Shown in pieces: positions 25,248 through 34,666 of a stretch of 64,000 nucleotides of DNA. Numbering within the stretch: the first letter of the stretch is position 1; each line of letters starts with the position of its first letter. The translations under genes were made by a program, and so were the position numbers. Below the pieces are notes generated by a model. That model ran no database searches and was not told the origin of the DNA. It saw nothing but the letters and a program-made list of their open reading frames with translations. Origin of the DNA: an uncultured Porphyromonas sp. (GTDB taxonomy: Bacteria; Bacteroidota; Bacteroidia; Bacteroidales; Porphyromonadaceae); the NCBI RefSeq assembly GCF_902489635.1, contig NZ_CABUAN010000002.1:48030-112029 (forward strand), in the 5' to 3' direction.

Positions 25248-25985
25248 ATGAGTACGATCATTGACCTACAGGGCGTCACGGTATCACGCAATGAGCATGA
25301 GCTACTGCGAGACGTCACACTGTCGCTCGAAGCGGGGGACTTTGCCTACCTTACGGGTCCCGTGGGGAGTGGCAAGAGTTCGCTCCTAGAGATACTCTAT
25401 GGCGAGCTAGCACCTAAGGGTGGCGTCGCTAAGGTGCTCGACTACAACCTGCACCACATGTCTGTACGCCAGCGACAAGCCTTGAGACGCTCGCTGGGGA
25501 TCGTCTTCCAGTCACAGGCTCAGCTCCTATATAACTATACGGTGCAGGGCAACCTAGACTTCGTCCTCCGTGCCGTGGGGGTGAAAAAGCGGGAGCAACG
25601 TGCTATGCGTATTGAGGAGGCACTGACGCAGGTCGGTATGGAGGGCAAGCACTACAAGTACCCGCACGAGCTGAGCGGTGGCGAGGCTGAGCGTATCTGC
25701 ATAGCGCGAGCCCTGGTCGTACGTCCACGGCTGATCCTACTCGATGAGCCTACGACGGGACTAGACAGTGAGACGTCACTACTGATCGGTCAGCTGATCC
25801 AGTCACTGGCTAAGGAGGGCGTGGCGGTGCTGATGAGCACGCACAATGAGACGCTCATACAGGAGCTACCCGCTACAAGATACCATATTGATCTGGAGAG
25901 TCGTACGCTGGAGCGCATCGACCTACCCCCTACCCTAGAGGAGGTCGAGGAGCCTTCTACAGACCCTATTGAAGTAGCACTATGA
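25248..25985 (+). CDS. ABC transporter ATP-binding protein, FtsE-like
   Basis: A 245-residue ATPase with Walker A GPVGSGKSS (residues 37-45), Q-loop FQSQAQ, signature LSGGEAERICIARAL, Walker B LILLDEPTTGLD and a switch histidine in STHNE. Short length and overall sequence resemble FtsE, which works with FtsX in cell-wall hydrolase activation at division, but no ftsX lies next to it. The stop overlaps the next start (ATGA). Confidence 0.82.
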   Translation: MSTIIDLQGVTVSRNEHELLRDVTLSLEAGDFAYLTGPVGSGKSSLLEILYGELAPKGGVAKVLDYNLHHMSVRQRQALRRSLGIVFQSQAQLLYNYTVQGNLDFVLRAVGVKKREQRAMRIEEALTQVGMEGKHYKYPHELSGGEAERICIARALVVRPRLILLDEPTTGLDSETSLLIGQLIQSLAKEGVAVLMSTHNETLIQELPATRYHIDLESRTLERIDLPPTLEEVEEPSTDPIEVAL

Positions 25986-27358
25986 TCGTACTGAAGTTTG
26001 GCGGCACCTCTGTCGGTTCACCTGATCGCATACGCTCGGTAGCGCATCTAGTGGCGAGTATACCAGGGCGCAAGACGCTGGTGCTCTCGGCTATGGCCGG
26101 CACGACGAACGACCTCGTGACGCTGACGGAGCTGATCACCTCTGGCGAGCGTGATCGTGCGACTCGTCATGTGGAGATGCTACGTAGTCGCTACATAGAC
26201 AATGTAGTGCCAGAGCTATTCGCGGGGCATGAGCTACACCAGCAGCTAGCAGAGGAGGCTTTGACTCCGATCTTGGACAGTCTCCTACTTCAGACGCTCA
26301 ACGAGGCTTTTACCCACAACGATGAGAAGCAGATCCTCGCTTGTGGCGAGATGATGTGTACCGCCCTGATGGCGCTCACGCTACAGCTCTACGAGGGGAT
26401 CACACCGCACAAGCTGCTGGCGCTAGACTTCATGCGCATCACCCACGAGGGACGACCAGACATCGAGTACATCGCTCAGCGGTTGCGTCCGATGGTCGAG
26501 GAGGTACGCGATGCGGAGGCACTCTTCCTCACGGAGGGGTACATCTGTCGCAACGCTTTCGGCGAGGTGGACAACCTGCGTCGTGGCGGTAGCGACTACA
26601 GTGCTACGCTCATTGGCGAGGCGGTACAAGCTGAGGAGATACAGATATGGACCGACATTGATGGGCTGCACAACAATGATCCGCGAGTAGTCAATATGAC
26701 GTCGCCTGTGCGTCGTCTGAGCTTTGGCGAAGCTGCCGAGCTAGCACGCTGCGGAGCTAAGATCCTCCACCCCGCCTGCATCGAACCAGCACGGCGTGCA
26801 GGTATCCCGGTGCGGCTACTCAACACGCTCGACCCCTCGGCCCCTGGCACGCTCATATCTCATGTGACAAACAGGGATATGATCAAGGCGATCTCGGCAA
26901 AGGACGGGATGTGTGTCGTAACGCTCCTGCTGAAGCATCTGAGCAATAGCGACGTCTCTACGGGGCAGTTCCTCGTGACGCTGACGGAGGCTATGCACCG
27001 CCTGCACATAGAGCCAGACATCTTGATGGCTTCGGGCGATGGTTACGTCATCGTCGCAGAGGAAGACTCGGAGGCGATCTCCACGCTGATTGAGGAGATG
27101 ACGCCCTGGGCTGAGGGCTCTGTGCAGAGCGACCTATCGATCCTCGCGATCGTAGGCGATATGGGGTGGCATCGCATAGGCTTTGAGGCGCGCATCCTCG
27201 AGGCGGTAGACGATGTAGCCGTGCGGCTCATCTGCTACGGAACTAGTGGTAACAGCATTGACCTAGTCATCGCTACGGAAGAGAAAAAGCGTGCGATGAT
27301 CTATCTCTCAGATCACCTCTTCGCACATCTGCGCACACCAGGTCCAGAGGTGCTATAG
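25982..27358 (+). CDS. Aspartate kinase
   Basis: This 458-residue monofunctional enzyme phosphorylates aspartate, the first step towards lysine, threonine and methionine. The start MIVLKFGGTSVGSPDRIR is diagnostic; SDYSATLIGEAVQAEEIQIW, DPRVV and LSFGEAAELARCGAKILHP are also present. The C-terminal region (about residues 300-455) carries two ACT-type domains, so feedback inhibition is likely. It overlaps the ABC gene by four bases. Confidence 0.93.
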   Translation: MIVLKFGGTSVGSPDRIRSVAHLVASIPGRKTLVLSAMAGTTNDLVTLTELITSGERDRATRHVEMLRSRYIDNVVPELFAGHELHQQLAEEALTPILDSLLLQTLNEAFTHNDEKQILACGEMMCTALMALTLQLYEGITPHKLLALDFMRITHEGRPDIEYIAQRLRPMVEEVRDAEALFLTEGYICRNAFGEVDNLRRGGSDYSATLIGEAVQAEEIQIWTDIDGLHNNDPRVVNMTSPVRRLSFGEAAELARCGAKILHPACIEPARRAGIPVRLLNTLDPSAPGTLISHVTNRDMIKAISAKDGMCVVTLLLKHLSNSDVSTGQFLVTLTEAMHRLHIEPDILMASGDGYVIVAEEDSEAISTLIEEMTPWAEGSVQSDLSILAIVGDMGWHRIGFEARILEAVDDVAVRLICYGTSGNSIDLVIATEEKKRAMIYLSDHLFAHLRTPGPEVL

Positions 27359-27394
27359 TAATAAGGTGTAGGCTCGAGACAGGCACGCTACATT

Positions 27395-28276
27395 ATGACC
27401 CTCAAGCAATTCATCTCGGTCTCACGACCATACAGTTGGCCAGCATCGCTAGCACCGATAGCAGCAGCCATCGCTTTGGCTTGGCTACATGAAGGCTCTA
27501 ACTGGCTCATAGCGACGCTCTGCCTGGTCGTGGGGCTATCGGCGCAATCCTTTTCTAACTGCTGCAACGACTACTACGACTTCAAGCGTGGTGCTGACGG
27601 AGAGGGACGCGTAGGCTTTAGCCGTCCACTCGCCTCGGGTCAATTGCGAGAGCGTGACATCATCGGAGTGGCACTCTTCTGGGGACTCATTGCAGCCGTG
27701 GCGGGCGTGACCCTTTGCCTGCTGACCAACCCGTGGCTCCTCCTCCTCGGGGGGCTCATCATACTCTTCGCCTGGATGTATACGGGCGGCCCCTGCCCGC
27801 TCGCTTACTTAGGGCTAGGCGATGTGGCGGTGATGACTTTCTACGGCTGGGTCGCTGTGATGACCACTTACTACCTTCTGACGGGAGCGGTCACGACACA
27901 GAGCTTCCTCGTGTCGACAGCCATGGGCGCCGTGGCGGTCAACATCCTTGTGGTCAATAACTACCGAGACTACGAGGAAGATCGCAAGAACAATAAGCGG
28001 ACGAGCATCGTGCGTCTGGGTCAGGAGTTTGCCCCGAAGTTTTACTTGGCCAACATCCTCCTCGCATGGCTCCTCTCCATCGTCGCTTTCAAGGGGAACA
28101 TCTGGGGCATCGTCCTACTCCTCCCCTACCTCCTCTACGCGCTATCCGTATACCGTCAGATGATCCATGTGACTGGCAGCCAGCTCAACGCTGTGCTCAG
28201 GCGCACCTCTATGGGTGTCGTCTTGCTTGCCGTCGTACATATAGCAGCCTATCTCATTGACGGGCTGTTGCTTTAG
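27395..28276 (+). CDS. menA: 1,4-dihydroxy-2-naphthoate polyprenyltransferase MenA
   Basis: A 293-residue UbiA-family membrane enzyme with about eight helices. The two Asp-rich prenyl-diphosphate sites are NDYYDFKRGAD and NNYRDYEEDRKNNKRT, both characteristic of MenA. It attaches the polyprenyl tail to make demethylmenaquinone, the quinone that would feed the cytochrome bd oxidase encoded later in the window. It lies 36 bases after the aspartate kinase stop. Confidence 0.93.
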   Translation: MTLKQFISVSRPYSWPASLAPIAAAIALAWLHEGSNWLIATLCLVVGLSAQSFSNCCNDYYDFKRGADGEGRVGFSRPLASGQLRERDIIGVALFWGLIAAVAGVTLCLLTNPWLLLLGGLIILFAWMYTGGPCPLAYLGLGDVAVMTFYGWVAVMTTYYLLTGAVTTQSFLVSTAMGAVAVNILVVNNYRDYEEDRKNNKRTSIVRLGQEFAPKFYLANILLAWLLSIVAFKGNIWGIVLLLPYLLYALSVYRQMIHVTGSQLNAVLRRTSMGVVLLAVVHIAAYLIDGLLL

Positions 28277-28299
28277 TCGAACATTTCCCCCTTATCCTT

Positions 28300-29526
28300 A
28301 TGTCTTCTACAGACCTCTCCTCATATCGTCTAGACTTCCCACTCATACAGCACTACGCCTCAGCGCAGCCTGGCTGGGTCTACCTAGACAGTGGTGCCAC
28401 TACGCAAAAGCCCCAAGTAGTCATCGACGCCATCACCGAGGGCTACACACGATACAATGCCAACGTCCACCGAGGCGTCTACCAGCTCAGCCGTGAGGCG
28501 ACCGACCGCCACGAAGCGGCGCGCGCCACATTGGCGCACTTCATCGGAGCCTCTGATCCTAACGAAGTAATCTTCACACGCGGCACCACCGAGGGGCTCA
28601 ACCTGCTAGCCTCTACGGCTGGCGAAACGCTCGTCGGTCCCGACGACGAAGTACTGATCACTGCCATGGAGCACCACGCTAACCTCGTACCATGGCAACA
28701 GCTCTGCCTCCGCAAGGGAGCGCATCTACGTGTTGCTCCGCTTCTGGCAGACGGCTCGCTAGACCTTCCCGCCTTTGAGGCGCTACTCACCGACCGCACC
28801 AAGATCGTCTCCGTGGCGCATGTGAGCAACGTCCTTGGCACGGTCAATCCCGTTGCACAGCTAGCCCGTCTAGCTCACGACAAGGGTGCTATCATCATCG
28901 TCGACGGAGCGCAGTCTGCGCCCCACATGTCGGTCAATGTGCAGGAGCTGGGCATCGACGCTTACGTCTGCTCCTCTCACAAAGTGTATGGGCCTACAGG
29001 CATCGGCATCGTATGGGGACGGCGTAAGCTCCTCGAGCAGATACCGCCCTACCAGTATGGCGGCGAGATGATCGAGCATGTATCCTTTGAGGAGACTACC
29101 TTCAACGAGCTACCGTACAAGTTTGAGGCAGGCACGCCCGACTTCATCGGTTCGCACGCCTTTGCCACAGCCGTTGAGTACCTCTCAGCGATCGGTCTGG
29201 ACCGCATCCACGCTTACGAGACTGAGCTTCTAGAGCATCTCACGCAGATCATCAGTCAGGAGCCTTCGCTCGAGATACTTGGCACCGCACCGGGCAAGGG
29301 AGCCGTCGTCACCTTCATCAGCCATCAAGCACACGCTTACGACCTCGGTCTGCTCCTAGACCAGCAGGGCGTAGCACTCCGCACGGGGCATCACTGCGCT
29401 ATCCCGCTCATCGAGGGGATGGGGCACCACGCGACGATCCGTGCCTCCCTCGGGCTGTACAACACGCACGAGGATCTAGAGATCTTTGCGAAAGCACTAC
29501 GACGTGCCCTCACCATGCTAGGCTAA
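28300..29526 (+). CDS. sufS: SufS-type cysteine desulfurase
   Basis: This 408-residue PLP enzyme releases sulfur from cysteine for Fe-S cluster assembly. It shows YLDSGATTQKPQVVIDAI, the His-containing AMEHHANLVPWQ, DGAQSAPHM, the PLP lysine in CSSHKVYGPTGIG, and the persulfide cysteine in LRTGHHCAIP. This pattern is the SufS (group II) class. No sufBCD or sufE genes adjoin it, so the rest of the Suf system must lie elsewhere. Confidence 0.92.
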   Translation: MSSTDLSSYRLDFPLIQHYASAQPGWVYLDSGATTQKPQVVIDAITEGYTRYNANVHRGVYQLSREATDRHEAARATLAHFIGASDPNEVIFTRGTTEGLNLLASTAGETLVGPDDEVLITAMEHHANLVPWQQLCLRKGAHLRVAPLLADGSLDLPAFEALLTDRTKIVSVAHVSNVLGTVNPVAQLARLAHDKGAIIIVDGAQSAPHMSVNVQELGIDAYVCSSHKVYGPTGIGIVWGRRKLLEQIPPYQYGGEMIEHVSFEETTFNELPYKFEAGTPDFIGSHAFATAVEYLSAIGLDRIHAYETELLEHLTQIISQEPSLEILGTAPGKGAVVTFISHQAHAYDLGLLLDQQGVALRTGHHCAIPLIEGMGHHATIRASLGLYNTHEDLEIFAKALRRALTMLG

Positions 29527-29533
29527 AGGTGCC

Positions 29534-30148
29534 ATGCCCTTACTACATCGCTACGCATCGGACGGACTCATCGAGTGCGGCTGTGACGAGGCTGGACGAG
29601 GAGCCCTCGCTGGCGACCTCTATGCGGCAGCTGTCGTCTGGCCCGACACGCTAGACCATCCGCATCTGCGAGATAGTAAGAAGCTCACAGCAAAGCAGCG
29701 CGAGGAGCTGCGCCACTTCATCGAGGAGCATGCTACAGCGTGGGCAGTAGGCGTGGCAACCGTTCAGGAGATCCAGCAGATCAACATCCTCCACGCCTCT
29801 ATGCTGGCCATGCAGCGCGCCATCGAGGCATTGCCCTGCACGCCCGAGCGTCTGCTCATCGACGGCAACTACTACGATCCACGCCCCGACGAGGTCGAGT
29901 ACCACACCATCGTCAAGGGCGACGACCGCTACCTAGCCATCGCCGCCGCTTCTATCCTGGCCAAGACGCACCGAGACGAGTATATGACCCAGCAGGCGCA
30001 AGAATACCCGCACTACGGCTGGAAGCAAAACAAAGGTTACCCGACAGCGCAGCACCGTGAGGGGATACGCCAGCACGGCTCCTGCCCCTTGCACCGACAG
30101 GGCTTTCAGCTCTTGCAGCCTGAGCCTCTATTTGACCTTGAGAGATAA
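29534..30148 (+). CDS. rnhB: Ribonuclease HII
   Basis: A 204-residue enzyme that removes ribonucleotides and RNA primers from DNA-RNA hybrids. The catalytic Asp-Glu pair is in CGCDEAGRGALAGDLYAAAVV, followed by DSKKLTAKQR, LLIDGN, and the Asp in VKGDDRYLAIAAASILAKTHRD. It starts 7 bases after sufS. Confidence 0.94.
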   Translation: MPLLHRYASDGLIECGCDEAGRGALAGDLYAAAVVWPDTLDHPHLRDSKKLTAKQREELRHFIEEHATAWAVGVATVQEIQQINILHASMLAMQRAIEALPCTPERLLIDGNYYDPRPDEVEYHTIVKGDDRYLAIAAASILAKTHRDEYMTQQAQEYPHYGWKQNKGYPTAQHREGIRQHGSCPLHRQGFQLLQPEPLFDLER

Positions 30149-30189
30149 GTTTCGTATCTTAGGTGCACACTATAAAGAAGAGAGACATT

Positions 30190-30909
30190 ATGAATAACCC
30201 AAGCAATCAAGCGAAGCGCAAGCTGGTCATCCTCACCGGCGCTGGCGTCAGTGCCGAGAGTGGCATATCAACCTTTAGAGATAGTGACGGCCTGTGGGAG
30301 AACTACCCAGTCCAGGACGTAGCCTCTATCGAGGGCTTCATCCGCAACCCCAAGCTGGTGCTAGACTTTTACAATGACCGTCGCCGTGACTATGTGGGTT
30401 GCGAACCCAATGCGGCACACTACGGGCTAGCCGAACTGGAGCGTCAGTACGATGTGACCGTCGTAACGCAGAATGTGGACAACCTCCACGAGCGCGCTGG
30501 CAGCAGCAAGGTGATCCACCTCCATGGCGAGCTGATGAAAAACTGCTCCGTGCGCAATACCCAGAAGACTTATCCCGTAGACCCCGAGCACCCCGACCTG
30601 CATGTGGGCGATCTCGCTCCCGACGGGTCGCAGCTGAGACCTTTTATCGTATGGTTTGGTGAGGCGGTGCCGATGATCGAGCCAGCCATTCGTGAGGCTA
30701 GCCAGGCAGACATCATGGTGGTCGTGGGTACTTCGCTCAACGTCTACCCCGCTGCGAGCCTCCTCGCCTACGTTCCCAACGGCACTCCCATCTACCTCAT
30801 TGATCCCAAAGAGGTCAATACGCACGGCATCGCTCATGTCACACATATCCAGAAGGTAGCCACACAAGGGGTCCAGGAGCTACTAGAGATCTTGATGCCC
30901 AAGTCGTAA
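30190..30909 (+). CDS. Sirtuin-family NAD-dependent protein deacylase
   Basis: This 239-residue protein has the sirtuin motifs LTGAGVSAESGISTFRD, TQNVDNLHERAGS, HLHGE and RPFIVWFGEAVP. The zinc-binding cysteines usual between HGE and the RPxIVWFGE segment are absent: only one cysteine is found there, so this belongs to the zinc-motif-poor sirtuins. It should remove acyl groups from lysines using NAD. The ATG at 30190 was chosen over a GTG at 30163. Confidence 0.9.
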   Translation: MNNPSNQAKRKLVILTGAGVSAESGISTFRDSDGLWENYPVQDVASIEGFIRNPKLVLDFYNDRRRDYVGCEPNAAHYGLAELERQYDVTVVTQNVDNLHERAGSSKVIHLHGELMKNCSVRNTQKTYPVDPEHPDLHVGDLAPDGSQLRPFIVWFGEAVPMIEPAIREASQADIMVVVGTSLNVYPAASLLAYVPNGTPIYLIDPKEVNTHGIAHVTHIQKVATQGVQELLEILMPKS

Positions 30910-30926
30910 TAACCCCGTTTCACCTC

Positions 30927-32045
30927 ATGTCCACCCACATGTCACCACAGCTCTCTAGGCAGCATCTCACGAGGTTGCTGTTGCTCTTCTCTTTCGTTGC
31001 CATGAATCTCTTCTGTAGCTGCCAGCTGCAGGAGCGGTACCATATATCAGTATACACCAATGTACAGGGGGGTGCCGACCCGCCAATGATCAAGCTACTG
31101 CTCGATGGCAAAGCTATCGATAGTAGCTATGTGCACAAAGGGAGGGTTACCCTCAAGGGCAACTATGTGGACAGCATGAGCCAAAACTTAGCCTACCTTG
31201 ATCTGCCTGGCGAAGAGCCTATCCCAGTCATCCTCACGACGGAACCGCTCACCATTGATTTCACCCAGCGTAAACTACTCGAGGGCGACTATCTCAACAA
31301 AGAGCTCAACCGTCTCTATGACTCTCTCGACAGCCTAGGCAATGTCTTCAAGCTAAAGCTCGCAGCCATACCCTCTGATAGTACGCTCTATGATGCCTTC
31401 GATGAGGACTTCAAGACCTCTATCGATGACTACATCGTCCTCGCTAAGGACTACTGCCTGCGCCACCCCAACGACCCAGTGGGGATCATCGCCACTGTGA
31501 TGCTCCTGACGATCAACTATGAGAGCCTCCTCGAGATGGTGCCTTTCGTGCGCAGCTCTATGGGACCTGTCGTACTGAACAATCGCGAGGTAGCGCTGTA
31601 CCTACGCACCGTAGACAACTTCTACGAAACCGCTCCTGGATCGCCTATGGTAGACCTAACTCTAGAGACGCTCCAAGGGGATACGACCAAGCTCTCGGAG
31701 CACCTGGTACCAGGCTGCTACACCCTCGTACACTGCTGGTCTGGTTGGTGCAGGCCTTGTCTCAACGAGATGCCTAACCTGATCAAAGTTTACAATATCT
31801 ACCATGAGCGAGGACTAAACATGGTTGGCATCTTCCTCTGGGACAAAGATTACAATCAGGATCTGCTCCTTGAGGACTACCAGCTGCCGTGGACGCAACT
31901 CTACGACCCAACGTCCGTAAGCTCTATCACTTACGGCATCTATAGCATTCCTGAGATCATGCTGATAGCACCCGATGGGACGATCGCCGCACGCTCGCTG
32001 CGTGGCGCCGAGCTCTTCGACACACTAGACTCTATCTTTGGCTAA
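30927..32045 (+). CDS. Thioredoxin-like lipoprotein (TlpA/DUF4369 type)
   Basis: A 372-residue protein with a lipoprotein-like signal (LFSFVAMNLFCSC), an N-terminal beta-rich domain of the DUF4369 type (about 35-130), a helical linker and a C-terminal thioredoxin fold with the motif WSGWCRPCLNEMP (about residue 270). It probably acts as a periplasmic disulfide reductase or sensor; Bacteroidota carry many such proteins. The lipid site could be either of two nearby cysteines. Its stop is two bases from the tadA start. Confidence 0.82.
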   Translation: MSTHMSPQLSRQHLTRLLLLFSFVAMNLFCSCQLQERYHISVYTNVQGGADPPMIKLLLDGKAIDSSYVHKGRVTLKGNYVDSMSQNLAYLDLPGEEPIPVILTTEPLTIDFTQRKLLEGDYLNKELNRLYDSLDSLGNVFKLKLAAIPSDSTLYDAFDEDFKTSIDDYIVLAKDYCLRHPNDPVGIIATVMLLTINYESLLEMVPFVRSSMGPVVLNNREVALYLRTVDNFYETAPGSPMVDLTLETLQGDTTKLSEHLVPGCYTLVHCWSGWCRPCLNEMPNLIKVYNIYHERGLNMVGIFLWDKDYNQDLLLEDYQLPWTQLYDPTSVSSITYGIYSIPEIMLIAPDGTIAARSLRGAELFDTLDSIFG

Positions 32046-32047
32046 GT

Positions 32048-32512
32048 ATGATCGCCCAGCCGCCCATAGATCCACGTCTAGACGAGCGCATGATGCAGCT
32101 AGCACTCCAGCAGGCTCTCGTAGCTTACGAAGCCGACGAAGTGCCTATCGGGGCGGTCATAGCGGTCGGCACACGCATCTTAGCCAAGAGTCATAACCAA
32201 GTCGAGCTGCTCAATGACCCCACGGCTCATGCCGAGATGCTCGCCATCACGCAGGCGACAGCAGCCATCGGCGGCAAGTACCTCCCGCAGTGCACGCTCT
32301 ACGTGACCGTCGAGCCGTGCCCTATGTGCATGGGTGCTTTACGCTGGACACAGATAGGACGTATCGTCTATGGCACGGCCGACCCCAAGGGCGGCTATAT
32401 GCGTTATAGCGATGAGCTCCCCCACCCCAAGAGCGTCATCGTGGGAGGCGTCTGCGAGGAGGAGTGCCGTGAGCTGATGGTCTCCTACTTCAGACGAAAG
32501 AGACGCGTGTAA
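32048..32512 (+). CDS. tadA: tRNA-specific adenosine deaminase TadA
   Basis: This 154-residue enzyme converts adenosine 34 to inosine in tRNA-Arg. The zinc-deaminase motifs are HAEML (catalytic Glu) and PCPMCMGAL. Its length and the C-terminal helix are normal for TadA. It is the last plus-strand gene before a convergent junction. Confidence 0.93.
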   Translation: MIAQPPIDPRLDERMMQLALQQALVAYEADEVPIGAVIAVGTRILAKSHNQVELLNDPTAHAEMLAITQATAAIGGKYLPQCTLYVTVEPCPMCMGALRWTQIGRIVYGTADPKGGYMRYSDELPHPKSVIVGGVCEEECRELMVSYFRRKRRV

Positions 32513-32563
32513 CCCTTCGGGACGTGTAACGATTGTCCCCGACCAGCGAGACGAGTAACCCTT

Positions 32564-32675
32564 TGTAGGGACGCACGGCTCGTGCGTCCGTCCCCGTTAA
32601 AGGTGACGATGTCAATACACGTATCGCCGTACTACAACGGACGCACCGACGGTCCATATCCGTCAGTGCGTCCGT
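32564..32675. repeat. GGGACGCACGG inverted repeat, copy 2
   Basis: TGTAGGGACGCACGG at 32564 begins a 112-base segment whose right side carries inverted forms (AACGGACGCACC, GTGCGTCCGTGCA). It separates the convergent tadA and cyuA genes and may terminate both. Confidence 0.55.
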
Positions 32676-32706
32676 GCATATCGTTACGTTTTCCTTTCGC
32701 GGGGAA

Positions 32707-34020
32707 CTAGTGCTTTTTGGAGGTCATGATGTTGAGCACGAGACGGTCCGTCTCATTCATCCCCACACGACCTATGCTGGTCAGGTTGTCTATCGTCTGA
32801 TCCACATCATCGTCCACGATGCCCTCGCTACCCGTGACCACCTTTTGCTCCATCGCCAGCAAGGCGGAGAACATAGCCGTGCTCACACCGCTCGACACCT
32901 TCAGGCTACAGCTCGGCTTAGCACCGTCGCAGAGGAGACCCGTGATGTTGCCCACCATGTTCTTCACCGCATAGCTCACCTGCTGCTTATTACCGCCGAG
33001 CAGATAGGTCAAGCCACAAGCAGCACCCGTCGAGGCAACAACACAACCGCAGAGCGCCGAGAGGCGACCCAGCTTCTGCTTGATATAGATCACCATCAGA
33101 TTACTCAGCATCAGGGCACGGACAGTCTCTTCGTGCCCTTTCTTTTGCTCCTTGGCAAAGGTCAGCACCGGCATCGTCGCCGTGATCCCTTGGTTGCCAC
33201 TGCCCGAATTGCTCATCACCGTCACAGGCGCTCCGTCCATGCGGGCATCGCAGGCAGCACTCGTCGCCGAGATGATCTGCGTCAAGGTCGATTCGCCTAG
33301 ATACTTACGACCCAAATCACTCTGCACCATACGCCCCACAGCGTGGCCGTAGTTAGACTTCATCGAGAGGCGGCTAGCCTCCGCATTGACCTCCGCATCA
33401 GCTAGGATAAACTCGATCTCCTCCAGCGGAGCCGTCGTAGCGAAGTCATAGACGAGCGAGAAGTTGAGTGCCAGCTCGTCCTCGTCCTCCTCATCCTCCT
33501 GCTGCCCTATCGGATGATCCTCCAGCACCTGATCCCCCTTGGCAAGGAAGGTCAGATGGTCATGCTTGCCACTGATAATTGCTGTGGCACGCTCGCCACC
33601 AGTCGTCTGGATCGTCACCTCGGCGTAGAGCTTGTCGACAGGCTCAGGCTTCGTACCAATAGTGATTATCTTAGCCTCGACCAGACGCTTAGCCTCAGCT
33701 AGTTGCTCAGGCGTAAAGCTGTCTAGGAGTGTGAGTCCCTTGTCCGGCTGTGCGATGACGATGCCGAGAGCGATTGCTATGGGTAGTCCTATCATGCCCG
33801 TCCCTGGTATACCCACACCGAGGGCATTCTTGAGTACGTTCGGGCTCAGCAATACCGATACGCTCTCTGGTGTAAAGTTGCCCAGCGTAGCACTAGCGTA
33901 GGCGGTGCAGAGCGATACAGCTACCGGCTCCGTACAGCCTGTAGCGGGGACCACCTCTTGGTGGATGAGCGAGATGATCTCTTGGCGTAAAGCTGGAGTC
34001 AAATTATTGGTCGTCTTCAT
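32707..34020 (-). CDS. cyuA: L-cysteine desulfidase / UPF0597 family (CyuA-like)
   Basis: A 437-residue protein of the serine dehydratase alpha-like family: EVVPATGCTEPVAVSLCTAY near the N-terminus, MSNSGSGNQGITATMPV, CGCVVASTGAACGLTYLLGG and CDGAKPSCSLK. The conserved cysteines fit an Fe-S cluster. Members break down L-cysteine to pyruvate, ammonia and sulfide; a role on serine is the alternative. It follows the FHA gene by 22 bases. Confidence 0.85.
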   Translation of the reverse strand: MKTTNNLTPALRQEIISLIHQEVVPATGCTEPVAVSLCTAYASATLGNFTPESVSVLLSPNVLKNALGVGIPGTGMIGLPIAIALGIVIAQPDKGLTLLDSFTPEQLAEAKRLVEAKIITIGTKPEPVDKLYAEVTIQTTGGERATAIISGKHDHLTFLAKGDQVLEDHPIGQQEDEEDEDELALNFSLVYDFATTAPLEEIEFILADAEVNAEASRLSMKSNYGHAVGRMVQSDLGRKYLGESTLTQIISATSAACDARMDGAPVTVMSNSGSGNQGITATMPVLTFAKEQKKGHEETVRALMLSNLMVIYIKQKLGRLSALCGCVVASTGAACGLTYLLGGNKQQVSYAVKNMVGNITGLLCDGAKPSCSLKVSSGVSTAMFSALLAMEQKVVTGSEGIVDDDVDQTIDNLTSIGRVGMNETDRLVLNIMTSKKH

Positions 34021-34042
34021 AACGTAAGGAGGAATATGCTAG

Positions 34043-34582
34043 TTAAGGATTTGTCGCTTCGTAGTCGCTCCGTGTCACATAGATCAGCGAGGTAGCACCG
34101 AGCGTGATCACATCGCCCGACTGCAGCTCACGGAAGGTGTCTGGCAGGTACTCAACGCCAGCGACGAAGGTACCCGTCATACTATCCAAGTCCTGTATGA
34201 TCGCCTGTCCGTCAGGCTCTATCGTGATCTGGCAATGGTTGCGCCCCAAGCTGGGGTCGCTACTATGTATCGGCGTGGTGACCGAGGTGCCACGTCCGTT
34301 GTAGCTGCCTATCGTGTTGCACCCCTCGTAGAGTGGCAGTAAGGCAGCGTAGGCAAAGTCGTTGGCGATCAACTGAAGGTAAGCACGTACCGGCTCCCCC
34401 TCGGGCGAGAGCTCAGCATAGCGCGCGTTGAGATGCTCTAGCGTCGCACCCCTAAGGCGAAAGCGTAGGCTCTCGGAGCAGGCCGGGCAGAGCATAGCGA
34501 CCTTGCCACGGCAGTCAGCATTGGCGAGGATCGTCTCTTCGGAGATCTTAGTCGTACAGTGAGGACAGAGGATATAGTTCAC
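34043..34582 (-). CDS. FHA-domain protein with N-terminal zinc ribbon
   Basis: This 179-residue cytoplasmic protein has two CxxC knuckles (CPHC at residues 5-8, and CPAC near 33), then a linker and an FHA domain from about residue 80, with SLGRNHCQITIEPDG and LDSMTGTFVAGVEY. FHA domains bind phosphothreonine. It probably reads a kinase signal, but no Ser/Thr kinase gene is intact in this window. It is likely cotranscribed with the cyuA-like gene. Confidence 0.82.
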   Translation of the reverse strand: MNYILCPHCTTKISEETILANADCRGKVAMLCPACSESLRFRLRGATLEHLNARYAELSPEGEPVRAYLQLIANDFAYAALLPLYEGCNTIGSYNGRGTSVTTPIHSSDPSLGRNHCQITIEPDGQAIIQDLDSMTGTFVAGVEYLPDTFRELQSGDVITLGATSLIYVTRSDYEATNP

Positions 34583-34613
34583 GGAGATGTGTGCGAAAGT
34601 TCGTTCTTGCCTA

Positions 34614-34621
34614 CAAATTTA
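34614..34621 (-). promoter_or_regulatory. Predicted -7 promoter box
   Basis: The minus strand reads TAAATTTG, matching TAnnTTTG, 32 bases before the FHA gene start. Confidence 0.5.
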
Positions 34622-34666
34622 CCACAAATATACCAGCTAAGCTCACTTCGCTCGGAGCCGCTCGCA

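Noticed and set aside
32674..33300. A 208-codon plus-strand frame opposite the cyuA-like gene.
   Set aside because: It is the antisense of a well-supported gene, with a His/Arg-rich composition typical of shadow frames.
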